A stretch of DNA of 21,834 nucleotides from DATLXH01 sp035576005 (GTDB taxonomy: Bacteria; Acidobacteriota; Thermoanaerobaculia; Gp7-AA8), in assembly GCA_035576005.1 (NCBI GenBank), contig DATLXH010000145.1:1-21834 (forward strand), given 5' to 3'. The translations under genes and the position numbers were made by a program. Position 1 is the first letter of the stretch. Each line of letters begins with the position of its first letter. Shown here piece by piece: positions 14,540 to 21,584 of the stretch. The notes under the pieces were generated by a model that was not told the DNA's origin, made no database searches, and saw only the letters and a list, made by a program, of their open reading frames with translations.

Positions 14540-15077
14540 GCCCGGCAGCGCGAAAGAGAGCCCGGCGGATGAGTCCGGGCTGCATCAGGAGAGCGGTGGC
14601 AGCAACCAGAACCTTTCGAAACCCGCTCCCTGCGACTGTAAACGGCGACTCGTTTACCCAGACCGCGGGAAGTATCAAGCCTATGAACTCGCCGCGATGG
14701 TCGATTCCGGCAGCGCGGGAGTCTTCGCCCTGGCGCTCGAAACCATGGAGACAGCCGCGATCGAGGGCTTTCTGTACAAACACTATAACGACGACTACGA
14801 AACCCCCTTCAAGTGGGGCACCTTCAACGAGCCGCAATGGCTGGCCGCGGTCTATATCCGTCACCTGACCCAGGCACTCGAGCGCGTCAAGGCCGCGGCC
14901 ATCGATGAAATGGGCTACTGGTTGAGCCACGATGGACTCGCCCCGAACGCGGCACGGCTTCGATTCAAGTCCGGCCATTACCCATGGGTGCAGGTCGATC
15001 CCCCGTCGAAGAAAAAGAAACGTCAGGACTTCGGCTCGGAGTTCGATCGGCTGATCGAGGAGAACGGCAATGAGTGA
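14493..15077 (+). CDS. unknown protein of packaging region
   Basis: A 194-residue protein starting at ATG 14493 with CAGGAGAG eight bases upstream, overlapping the preceding gene by 47 bp. The N-terminal ~55 residues are polar and low-complexity. A CDCKRR motif (about 48-53) follows. The main body is helical with aromatic residues (LYKHYNDDYETPFKWG, AAVYIRHLTQALERVKAA). The C-terminus is basic (PPSKKKKRQDFG). No family recognised. The next gene starts inside its end (ATG at 15070), as is usual in phage packaging operons. Confidence 0.65.
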   Translation: MKDPSSISPQAPAMSEPGSAKESPADESGLHQESGGSNQNLSKPAPCDCKRRLVYPDRGKYQAYELAAMVDSGSAGVFALALETMETAAIEGFLYKHYNDDYETPFKWGTFNEPQWLAAVYIRHLTQALERVKAAAIDEMGYWLSHDGLAPNAARLRFKSGHYPWVQVDPPSKKKKRQDFGSEFDRLIEENGNE

Positions 15078-15413
15078 GCCGACGGTCATCGCGCTGGCCC
15101 TCTTCACGACATGGCCCGGCGGAAAGACGGAAGTCATTGGGGGTCTTACGCTCGACGCTCACTTGACGTGAACTGGAGAGCGGGCAGAAATTCAAAGGGC
15201 CACCTGGCGTTTTACAATGCCGCCGACGTCGTGTTCCCCCAGCCTACCGCGAGCTGGGGAGTCGTGACTCACCTCGGAATCTTCGATGCACTGACGGCGG
15301 GAAATCTCCTCTTGTTGGTAGAGGTCACGGTGCCGAAGCCGGTCAATGTTGACGACGTACCGAACTTCGTTGCAGGAAGCCTTGAGTTCTCGATTGTGAT
15401 TGTGCTGCCATGA
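15070..15413 (+). pseudogene. phage tail-type domain protein, frameshifted
   Basis: Two frames together match a small phage virion/tail-type protein. The first, from ATG 15070, gives VIALALFTT and GGKTEVIGG; the second continues SYARRSLDVNW, ADVVFPQPTASWG, THLGIFDALTAGNLL and ends near 15413. Related phage proteins read ALFTT...GGTEVSGGSYAR in one chain, so one base is missing or a -1 slip occurs at the G5 run (15139-15143). The intact product would be ~114 residues, shorter at the N-terminus than relatives I recall. Its stop overlaps the terminase start (ATGA at 15410). Mutation, sequencing error and programmed frameshifting are all open. Confidence 0.65.
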
Positions 15414-17056
15414 CAGAGCAGCCGCGAGCGATCGAATCGGGCTATGAGATGCAGCTCCGCCCGCACCAGGCCGAGGAACTGTTCGACCATGAGCACCGGC
15501 TGATCTTCAGCATCGGCGGAGTCGGCTCGGGGAAATCCGCCGTTGCCGGGCTCATCATCATCGATCGCTCGAGCTTCGATGTCTCACAGCGTGGCGGTCT
15601 GTTCGCGACAACTTCGAAGCAGCTTCAACAGACCATCATCCCCGAGGTGTTCAAGTGGCTGGACCTTGCGCGGATCGATTACGTTTACGGCCGTCAACCT
15701 CCCGAGAAGTGGAAGGCCAGATGGAAGCGCTTTGGGATCCAGACCCCGTCGCCACTGGCGAATCATGCCGGCGTCATCACACTTGATAGCGGGCTGCAGC
15801 TTGTGACGGGCTCCCTTCACAGCGATGCGTTTATGCAATTCCGCTCGTTTCAATTCGGCTTCGCGATCATCGAGGAAGCAACCGCGGGCATGAAGAAAGA
15901 TGCGCTCTCTTACATCATCGAGCGCGTGCGGTGCGGCATAGGCGAAGAAGCGTGCAAGGCGGCCGGGCATCGCCATCAAATTTTCGTGCACGGAAATCCA
16001 CCAGATTCCCCTGACCATTGGATTTACGACTACCTCGAGAAAATGGATCCGAAGGCTTACCGGATGATCTCGAGCTCGAGCTACGACAACGTCGACGCGA
16101 TCGGGAGTGAGTACATCGAAGGTCTGTTAGGCACGATGGATCGCGAGACCGCGGACCTTCGGATCCATGGAAAGCTGGTCCGCAACAAGACGGGCCGGGC
16201 TTACTCCGGCTTCGATGAAGTGAACAAACACCCGGTTCGCTACGATCCCTCACGCACCCTGTAGGTGGGGCTAGATTTCAACGCCGCGCCGACGGCTGCG
16301 GTGTTCGCGCATCCGCTACGCCCTGGCGAATATCCAAGCGAGCACGAGCGCGAAGGTCTCGAGCATATCGGATTCTTCGGAGAGTTCTTCGATGCCGCGG
16401 GCATGGACTCGCATACGTTGGCGGAGCGACTCATTACCGGCCAGGGCGGCAACTTCCCTTCGAACTGGAAGGGACTGCGCGAGCATCAGGCGCCCGTCCA
16501 TGTCTACGGTGACGCGACGGGACGCAGCCGCTCTATGGCGAGCGCGGGAACAGAATCGAACTGGTCGATTGTCTCCCGCGTGTTCTCCGAGCTGGGGCGG
16601 AGATTCATCCTCACTGTGCCGAGCGTGAATCCAACAATCGTTCTGAGCGTCAGGGCTTTGAATGCAAAGCTCGAGAATGCGCTCGGGGTGCGGAGTTGCT
16701 GGATCGATCCGGTTTTCTGTCCCGAGTTGATTCGAGATTGTATGAGCGTCACGCTAACGAGTGACGGACTCGACATCGTCAAGCATGCGCGCTCGAGCGG
16801 ATCGGGCGATGAGCGTTGGAAGCGCTCACACCTTAGCGACAGCGCCAGGTACATCGTAAGCGCTCGTTACGCCGCGCTGGCGAAGCCACAGGGGCGGAGC
16901 TTCAGCCGCGAGAACATGGCGGAGATGGCAGACAGATTGAGGCCGGCTGGCGGGACTTCGGGCGGCTCGGGCTACGGCGGCAGCGGTTCAACCTTCGGTG
17001 GACGTTACCCAGGCGGCAAGCTCGGGTCCGGTCCTTGGGGCGGTAGAGGTCTATGA
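15410..17056 (+). pseudogene. terminase large subunit interrupted by in-frame amber codon
   Basis: DNA-packaging motor/nuclease of phage type. The first part (284 residues) is the ATPase: Walker A GGVGSGKS (36-43), Walker B FAIIEEA (151-157), and a HGNPP coupling-type segment. A TAG at 16262-16264 interrupts the chain, and the same frame continues at once with VGLDFNAAPTAAVFA, the first strand and metal-binding Asp of the RuvC-like nuclease, then WIDPVFCPELIRD and HLSDSARYIVS, the last nuclease acidic region. The usual residue at the stop is aromatic (YVGxDF), so a single change from TAC or TAT to TAG explains it. The C-terminus is a Gly-rich tail. The intact length would be about 548 residues. 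The second half has a GTG right after the stop but no good ribosome binding site. Confidence 0.88.
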
Positions 17057-17078
17057 GAATTCGGGGAGGGTCTGACAA

Positions 17079-17831
17079 GTGACAATCACTCGGGTATTCG
17101 ATCGGGTCTACATTCCGCGGCAGAAGGCAACGCAACGCTTTCACCTGTTATCGGATGCGTTGGCGGAGGCGGAGAAGTCACTGACACCGGCGCAAGAGCT
17201 GGCTCTGTCTCGCGGGTGGAAGCATCACACGCCGGGTCCGATCCTGGACCAGGGACAGGAAGGCGCGTGCACCGGCTTCGCGGCGGCTGGCGTTGTGAAT
17301 TGCGGGCCGAGGACGCATAAGCCTTCCCTGACCAACACGCAGGCTCGCGGGCTGTACAAGCTCGCACAGAGGTTCGATGAGTGGCCTGGCGACGCGTACG
17401 AAGGCAGCTCAGTAGACGGGACCGCGCTCGCGCTCAGGTCTCTTGGGCGTATCACCAAGTTCGAGTGGGCGCGCGACATTGAAACCGGGGTGCGGGCGGT
17501 TCTCATCAAAGGACCGACGATGCTCGGGGTTGATTGGACCTCGGGCATGATGGGGGCGGACGCGGACGGATTCATCCGCGCAACTGGCGACGTCGTGGGC
17601 GGTCACGCGATCGCGTGGGTAGGTGTCAACCGGAAGGCGGAATACAGGCGTCCTCAGAGTTCCGCGATGCTCAAGGGCTGGGCCAAGCTCCAGCAGAGCT
17701 GGGGCGTCAGTCGCGGTCGCCGGGGCTTCGTGTTCATTCCGCTCGAGGACCTGGCGAGACTGATCGCGGGCATTGATTACCCTGGCGAAGTCTGCTCGAT
17801 CGAAGAAACGCGGGCGACGATAGTTCTATGA
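17079..17831 (+). CDS. papain-like C1 cysteine peptidase, phage-associated
   Basis: A 250-residue protein with a papain-fold peptidase domain. DQGQEGACTGFA (57-68) gives the oxyanion Gln58 and nucleophile Cys64. GGHAIAWVGVN (174-184) gives His176. The third catalytic position, normally Asn in N-S-W-G, reads QQSWG (205-209), so Asn is replaced by Gln. It ends with RGFVFIPLEDLARLI, the usual strand-and-helix close. No signal peptide is seen, so it is probably cytoplasmic or virion-associated. The start is a GTG with GGGGAGGG about nine bases upstream. It lies 22 bp after terminase. Similar peptidases occur among phage late genes, where processing of structural proteins is a plausible but unproven role. 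Confidence 0.85.
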   Translation: MTITRVFDRVYIPRQKATQRFHLLSDALAEAEKSLTPAQELALSRGWKHHTPGPILDQGQEGACTGFAAAGVVNCGPRTHKPSLTNTQARGLYKLAQRFDEWPGDAYEGSSVDGTALALRSLGRITKFEWARDIETGVRAVLIKGPTMLGVDWTSGMMGADADGFIRATGDVVGGHAIAWVGVNRKAEYRRPQSSAMLKGWAKLQQSWGVSRGRRGFVFIPLEDLARLIAGIDYPGEVCSIEETRATIVL

Positions 17832-17866
17832 TCGGGCGCGGCGTTCTAATTGCAGAAATACATTGC

Positions 17867-17895
17867 TTGCATATTCGCACGTATGCGCATATGAT
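17867..17895 (+). promoter_or_regulatory. promoter with overlapping operator for recombinase gene
   Basis: TTGCAT (17867-17872) and TATGAT (17890-17895) are separated by 17 bases, a good sigma-70 fit. An inverted repeat, CATATTCGCA (17870-17879) and TGCGCATATG (17884-17893) with one mismatch and a four-base centre, fills the spacer and reaches the -10. A repressor bound there would block the promoter; the XRE protein encoded just downstream is a candidate. The recombinase ATG follows at 17921. Confidence 0.6.
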
Positions 17896-17920
17896 GCTTC
17901 CTATGAATGGAGGCAGGGCA

Positions 17921-18595
17921 ATGAAGACAGCGATCATTTACACGCGGGTGAGCTCCGCGGGCCAGGCGTTGGAAGGCGCATCGCTCGAGGCGCAACTCGC
18001 ACGGGCAGAGCAATATGCGACGTCGAACGGCTTTGCGATCGCCGGCCATTTCGAAGACGCGGGCATCAGCGGATCGAAGATGAGCAACCGGCCAGGACTC
18101 AAAGCCGCGCTCGACGCTACGTGCAAGTCGAAAGGCGTGCTGATTGTCTATTCGCTCAGTCGGCTGGCGCGCTCGGTTCCTGATGCCGCGGGAATCGTGA
18201 AGCGGCTCAGCAAGGCCGGTGCGGATTTCGTCTCGCTCAGCGAGCAGCTCGACACGACCACGGCGACCGGAAAACTGATCTTCCATGTTCTGGCCGCGGT
18301 TGCTCAGTTCGAGTGCGACATCACCGGCGAGCGAACGAAAGAAGTCCTGCGGCTCAAGAAGTCCAAGGGCGAGCGAATCGGCGGAATCCCATTCGGCTTC
18401 CAGCTCGCCGCGGACGGGATCGCTCTTGTCGCGGATCTCTCGGAACAGGCAACGATTGCAGACCTTCGACGCATGCGCGCTGAGGGCATGACCTGGGATG
18501 CGATCGCAGAAGAGTTGAACGCTCGGGGCATCCCGACGAAAAAGGGGAAGACATGGACGCTTCACGGAATTCGACGGGTGGCGCTGGCAGCATGA
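17921..18595 (+). CDS. serine recombinase, resolvase/invertase family
   Basis: Site-specific recombinase of 224 residues that cuts DNA through a serine. The catalytic N-terminal domain is clear: IIYTRVSS (5-12) with nucleophile Ser11, FEDAGISG (44-51), RPGL (57-60), and SRLARS (80-85) with active-site arginines. A long helix follows (ERTKEVLRLKKSKGERIGG), then a short DNA-binding tail with MTWDAIAEELNARGIPTKKG. It lacks the large domain of phage-type serine integrases, so resolution or inversion is more likely than integration. GGAGG lies seven bases before ATG 17921; the frame upstream of it contains the promoter. It overlaps the next gene by four bases. The recombination site it uses was not identified. 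Confidence 0.9.
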   Translation: MKTAIIYTRVSSAGQALEGASLEAQLARAEQYATSNGFAIAGHFEDAGISGSKMSNRPGLKAALDATCKSKGVLIVYSLSRLARSVPDAAGIVKRLSKAGADFVSLSEQLDTTTATGKLIFHVLAAVAQFECDITGERTKEVLRLKKSKGERIGGIPFGFQLAADGIALVADLSEQATIADLRRMRAEGMTWDAIAEELNARGIPTKKGKTWTLHGIRRVALAA

Positions 18596-18882
18596 AGACA
18601 CCCGCGGATCGAATTGCAGAACGGTATCAGGACAGCGACCCCGCTCGCCTTGTAAACTTCCTGGCGATGGGGAGCCTGATCGAGGAAGTTGTGAGCGCCA
18701 TTCGTGCGGCCGAGGCGAAGGGCATCACCCGCTATCGGCTCTCGAAGGATTCCGGCGTCGACCAGGCGGTTATCTCGCGGCTGGTCTCAGGCGAAACCCG
18801 CGTCAACGTCGAGAACCTCGAGAAGCTCTGCGAGGCTCTCGGGCTGCAAGTGACGGTCAAGCGCAAACCGAGAAAGCGATAA
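18592..18882 (+). CDS. XRE-family transcriptional regulator
   Basis: A 96-residue DNA-binding protein. Residues 45-85 form a standard XRE helix-turn-helix: ITRYRLSKDSGVDQAVISRL and then RVNVENLEKLCEALGL. The tail is basic (VTVKRKPRKR). The ATG at 18592 overlaps the recombinase stop (ATGA), indicating coupled translation. An in-frame ATG at 18553 lies inside the recombinase and is less likely. A hairpin terminator follows. It is a candidate repressor of the promoter at 17867, making an autoregulated recombinase-regulator operon (inference). Confidence 0.88.
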   Translation: MKTPADRIAERYQDSDPARLVNFLAMGSLIEEVVSAIRAAEAKGITRYRLSKDSGVDQAVISRLVSGETRVNVENLEKLCEALGLQVTVKRKPRKR

Positions 18883-18893
18883 CCCCAAAACGG

Positions 18894-18929
18894 CGAAAGG
18901 CCCATCGCTTGGAACGATTGGGCCTTTCG
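18894..18929 (+). terminator. hairpin terminator after XRE gene
   Basis: CGAAAGGCCCATCG (18894-18907) pairs with CGATTGGGCCTTTCG (18915-18929) around a seven-base loop; one bulged base interrupts an otherwise complete stem. A long U-run is absent, so termination may be incomplete or the hairpin may work in both directions. Confidence 0.65.
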
Positions 18930-19060
18930 GGAGCTTCGCCGCCCGACTCTTGACGAGTTGAACGAGAGAAACCCTGCACCGCAATCGTAACACTTCTCTC
19001 CTTCAACAGATCACCGTGAACAGTGGACGGCACCCCTCTTCAGACAAAGGAGTGTCATGC

Positions 19061-19315
19061 ATGGCAACGACTCAGAAACTGCACTACACCGTGGTTGATT
19101 GCACGGTTGCGTCCCTTCGAAGCTCAGAGCCCGGCGCGATTCTCAGCACGACTGAGGGGTATCTCCTTCTGGATCGGCGCACACAGCGGACCGTATACGG
19201 GCGCTCTCTCAAGACTGGCGAGTCGCTCAAAGTGAACCGTCACCGCGTGCATGGTGTGGTCACGTTCTACCGCTACGAAGGGACTCCGGCGGAGAACTGC
19301 GGGGTGCGCCAATGA
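19061..19315 (+). CDS. unknown 84-residue protein paired with S24 peptidase
   Basis: The product begins MATTQKLHYTVVDCTVASL and looks mainly beta-stranded (GAILSTTEGYLLLDRRTQR, RVHGVVTFYRYEG). AAAGGAG lies eight bases before ATG 19061; a GTG 15 codons earlier is in frame but has no ribosome binding site. It overlaps the S24 gene by four bases (ATGA), so the two are expected to be made together. No helix-turn-helix or other family is recognised. Confidence 0.65.
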   Translation: MATTQKLHYTVVDCTVASLRSSEPGAILSTTEGYLLLDRRTQRTVYGRSLKTGESLKVNRHRVHGVVTFYRYEGTPAENCGVRQ

Positions 19316-19680
19316 GCGGAAAGAACCTGTTGAAGTTTCCAGAACCCGAGCTTCCAGAGGCGCCGCTCTATCGCGTCTTTCGCGACAGAGGGGCCACGAT
19401 GGTATTCAACGCTGAGGGAGACTCGATGGCGGGCTCGCCTTCCCAGATCAGCAACGGTGACGACCTCTATGCAAAACCCGAAACTGACCTTGAGGCCGCA
19501 AACGGGAAGGTCATCATTTGCAGCGTCAACGGGCAATTATTCGTCAAGCGGCTGGCCATTCGTAAGGCGGGGATTTTCCTGAAGAGCGATAACCCGCGCT
19601 ATACGCCTTGGCCGGTCAAAGAGTCTGACCTCTTCGAACTCGTCGGAGTCGTCATCGGTCGTTGCGGCGAGGTCCAATGA
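19312..19680 (+). CDS. stand-alone S24/LexA-like peptidase domain
   Basis: A 122-residue protein consisting almost only of an S24 (LexA/CI/UmuD) peptidase domain. The Ser-Lys dyad is visible: Ser38 in AEGDSMAG and Lys79 in QLFVKRLAI, followed by the FLKSDNPRYTPWP segment typical of the fold. There is no N-terminal helix-turn-helix and only a short lead in which a cleavage site is not obvious. It could act like UmuD, or as an SOS-responsive partner of a separate DNA-binding protein such as the XRE regulator at 18592. It lies between that gene and the integrase, ending one base before the integrase ATG. Confidence 0.85.
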   Translation: MSGKNLLKFPEPELPEAPLYRVFRDRGATMVFNAEGDSMAGSPSQISNGDDLYAKPETDLEAANGKVIICSVNGQLFVKRLAIRKAGIFLKSDNPRYTPWPVKESDLFELVGVVIGRCGEVQ

Positions 19681-19681
19681 C

Positions 19682-20893
19682 ATGAGCCTGAAGCGCAAGA
19701 AAAACGGGCAGTACGTCATCCGCTACTACGCCTCAGCATCGAAGAAGAGCACCCAACGGCAGGAAACTCTGCCGTTGGGGACCACTTATCAAGAGGCAGT
19801 TGCGAAGCACAAGGCCAGGGTCGCAACCGCGGAGGCCAGGCGAGGGGATGAAACCGATGACCGGCTCACGATCAAGGCACTCTCCGATCGATACCTCGAG
19901 CTACACGGGCCGCAACTCGCACCCGCGAGCCTGGGCCGCACGAAAGAGATTCTCCGCCTGCACATCCTTCCCTACATCGGCGAGATGCGTGTTACGGCTC
20001 TGAAGGCGTACCACGTCGAACAGATCCGGCAGAAACGACTCACGGCCAAGGCGAACCCCTCGACGGTCAACCGGGAGTGGAACGTTCTCCGGGCGCTGCT
20101 CAACTTCGGAGAGACGAAGGGAATCATCGAGAGGAACCCTCTGAGGCGCGACGCAATCAAACGGCTGAAGGCTGACGAAGGCCGAACCGTCTATTTCGAG
20201 CCGGACGAGTGGCAGCGGTTCATCACCGCGTTCGATGATGAAGGGGCGTGGAAGGCTCACGCCGGCAAGGTTCGCCGCTTCGGGCCCGTGGTGGGGGCAG
20301 GCAGGAAACCTGAGAACACGATTGACCATCTCAACCGGCTTAGAGCTATCGTTCCCGTGTTCAAGGCTCTGCTCTTCACCGGATCGAGGCTGAATGAGAT
20401 TCTTTCCCTTCGCTGGCGTGACGTCGACCTGAAGCAGGGAACCTTGACCATCCTGCAGGAGAAGACCAGGAAGGCGAAGACCATCCCCATGGCTGACGTT
20501 CTCCGCGTGGAGCTCGAGGCGCTTTCCCGCGGGATAGGGGAGGCGTTCGTGTTCACACACGGGGAGGGCCGGCCGTTCTACAAGCTCGAGGTTCAACGCG
20601 CTTTCGCCGTGGCGAGGGGCCTGGCCGGCATCCGGGAGGAGCTGACTCCGCACACTCTCCGCCACACCTTCGCGAGCTGGTTGGCCATGGAAGGGACGGC
20701 ACTTCACACAATCCAGAAGCTCTTGGGTCACGCCAACATTCAGACAACGGGCCGGTATGCGCATCTATCCCCGTCGCACCTGGCGGAGGCTACCGGGATC
20801 GTTGGCCGGATCGGCTCAGCGACCCCTCAAAAGGCTGCGCGGGCTGCGCGTCGAGGGATTTTCAGGGGGCCAAAAACCTGCGTAACTTGTTGA
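19682..20893 (+). CDS. tyrosine recombinase, phage/island integrase
   Basis: Integrase of 403 residues that inserts the island at tRNA-Glu. An N-terminal beta-rich arm-binding region (KRKKNGQYVIRYYAS) precedes a SAM-like core-binding domain (about 62-165) and the catalytic domain. The catalytic set is complete: Arg236 in TGSRLNEIL, Lys in the EKTRKAKTIP hairpin (about 261-266), His324 and Arg327 in HTLRHTF, His350 in LLGHANIQ, and nucleophile Tyr359 in TTGRYAH. A long insertion lies between about 185 and 222. It starts one base after the S24 stop and ends 8 bp from the tRNA-derived attR, the normal place for an integrase acting on that tRNA. Confidence 0.96.
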   Translation: MSLKRKKNGQYVIRYYASASKKSTQRQETLPLGTTYQEAVAKHKARVATAEARRGDETDDRLTIKALSDRYLELHGPQLAPASLGRTKEILRLHILPYIGEMRVTALKAYHVEQIRQKRLTAKANPSTVNREWNVLRALLNFGETKGIIERNPLRRDAIKRLKADEGRTVYFEPDEWQRFITAFDDEGAWKAHAGKVRRFGPVVGAGRKPENTIDHLNRLRAIVPVFKALLFTGSRLNEILSLRWRDVDLKQGTLTILQEKTRKAKTIPMADVLRVELEALSRGIGEAFVFTHGEGRPFYKLEVQRAFAVARGLAGIREELTPHTLRHTFASWLAMEGTALHTIQKLLGHANIQTTGRYAHLSPSHLAEATGIVGRIGSATPQKAARAARRGIFRGPKTCVTC

Positions 20894-20901
20894 TTCTAGG
20901 T

Positions 20902-20945
20902 TGGTAGCGCATACGGGATTTGAACCCGTGTTACCGCCGTGAGAG
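20902..20945 (-). repeat. attR, tRNA-Glu 3' part
   Basis: The 3' part of the intact tRNA-Glu gene, identical over 44 bp to 5353-5396. In this arrangement the 3' part of the working tRNA comes from the island side and the 5' part from the chromosome. Confidence 0.93.
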
Positions 20946-20977
20946 GGCGGCGTCCTGGACCCCTAGACGAATGCGCC
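20902..20977 (-). tRNA. tRNA-Glu(CUC)
   Basis: A 76-nt tRNA with CCA encoded. The acceptor pairs GGCGCAT with ATGCGCT (one G-U pair), the anticodon stem CCGCC/GGCGG encloses the loop CTCTCAC with anticodon CTC, and the T arm ACGGG-TTCAAAT-CCCGT is complete. It decodes GAG. Its own promoter lies upstream (minus strand). It is intact despite serving as the integration site. Confidence 0.95.
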
Positions 20978-20995
20978 AGATTGGCAGGGAAGCGG

Positions 20996-21024
20996 AGGGT
21001 AATGAAGCGACCCGTGAGTGTCAA
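20996..21024 (-). promoter_or_regulatory. tRNA-Glu promoter
   Basis: On the minus strand, TTGACA (21019-21024) is followed after 17 bases by TACCCT (20996-21001). The expected start would be around 20989, about 12 bases before the mature tRNA 5' end. The -35 is consensus; the -10 is weak but plausible for a tRNA gene in a GC-rich genome. Confidence 0.6.
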
Positions 21025-21122
21025 GCGGGCGTAACTTCATGCGGCGGAATGACATTCCCGGAGACAGAGGTGAACTTCCCTGCTTCGCTCTGAGCCACGA
21101 CGGCAGGACGTGGCCGTCATGC

Positions 21123-21581
21123 TCAGCTGCTGTAGAACGTTGCGGACCGAACGATTAAAGCAATCGCGATTGTGGCCAGCAGAGCTAAGTCGAGGAGGCG
21201 CCAGATTCTCGAGGCAGGAGCGAACGCCTTGCCTGCTGTGATGATGAGAAGCGTGACCAGTGCGCCGAAAAGAATGGGGCCGAGGGGATTGAGGATATTT
21301 GCGACTGCAACGTTGCCTCGCCCGAGTGCGATGAAGCTTCGCGTCAGACCGCAGCCGGGGCATTCGCGATTGAGGAGACGCACACTCCAGCAGGCGGAGC
21401 GTTGGGGGAGGAGGGTGGTGGTTGCGGAGGGGGAGTGAGCGAGGATGATGGTGATGAGGAGGATCGCGGCGGCGAAGGCTGCCAGCAGGCGGTCGGGGAG
21501 GGAAAGGGTGGAGGGGATGAGGGATTCTAGCCGAATCAGTTGGGAAACCGAGGTGGCGAGATCGCGTGTTGCCACGTGCAT
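21123..21581 (-). CDS. DUF2752-family small membrane protein
   Basis: A 152-residue inner-membrane protein with hydrophobic segments at about 31-49, 101-117 and 129-145. The family signature is clear: CPGCGLTRSF (74-83) followed by a GRGNVAVANILNPLGP segment. The function of DUF2752 proteins is not established. The CPGCGLTR cysteines could bind metal. The frame is open further upstream to 21773, but those codons read through a palindromic intergenic repeat, so the ATG at 21579-21581, preceded by GTGAGGG, is the better start. It lies outside the island. Confidence 0.82.
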   Translation of the reverse strand: MHVATRDLATSVSQLIRLESLIPSTLSLPDRLLAAFAAAILLITIILAHSPSATTTLLPQRSACWSVRLLNRECPGCGLTRSFIALGRGNVAVANILNPLGPILFGALVTLLIITAGKAFAPASRIWRLLDLALLATIAIALIVRSATFYSS

Positions 21582-21584
21582 GGG

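Larger units (their letters stand above)
5353..20945. mobile_element. tRNA-Glu-integrated genomic island, phage-satellite-like or decayed prophage
   Basis: The element is bounded by 44-bp perfect direct repeats that reproduce the 3' part of tRNA-Glu(CUC), from the encoded CCA to the anticodon loop. The intact tRNA and a tyrosine integrase are together at the right end, the classical arrangement for integration into a tRNA 3' end. The unit is about 15.5 kb including a later 1.46-kb IS4-family insertion. Cargo: PilZ protein, HTH proteins, primase-helicase with downstream iterons, Cys/His-motif protein, tail-type domain protein, terminase large subunit, C1 peptidase, serine recombinase, XRE and S24 regulators, integrase. 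No portal, major capsid, tail tube, holin or lysin is recognisable. Size and gene set resemble phage-inducible chromosomal islands, but a deleted prophage explains them equally well. Confidence 0.9.

Noticed and set aside
16262..16264. TAG reassigned as a sense codon in the island
   Set aside because: Other island genes, including the primase-helicase and the gene at 9063, end naturally at TAG, and only one internal TAG was found. A point mutation, sequence error or ordinary suppression is simpler.
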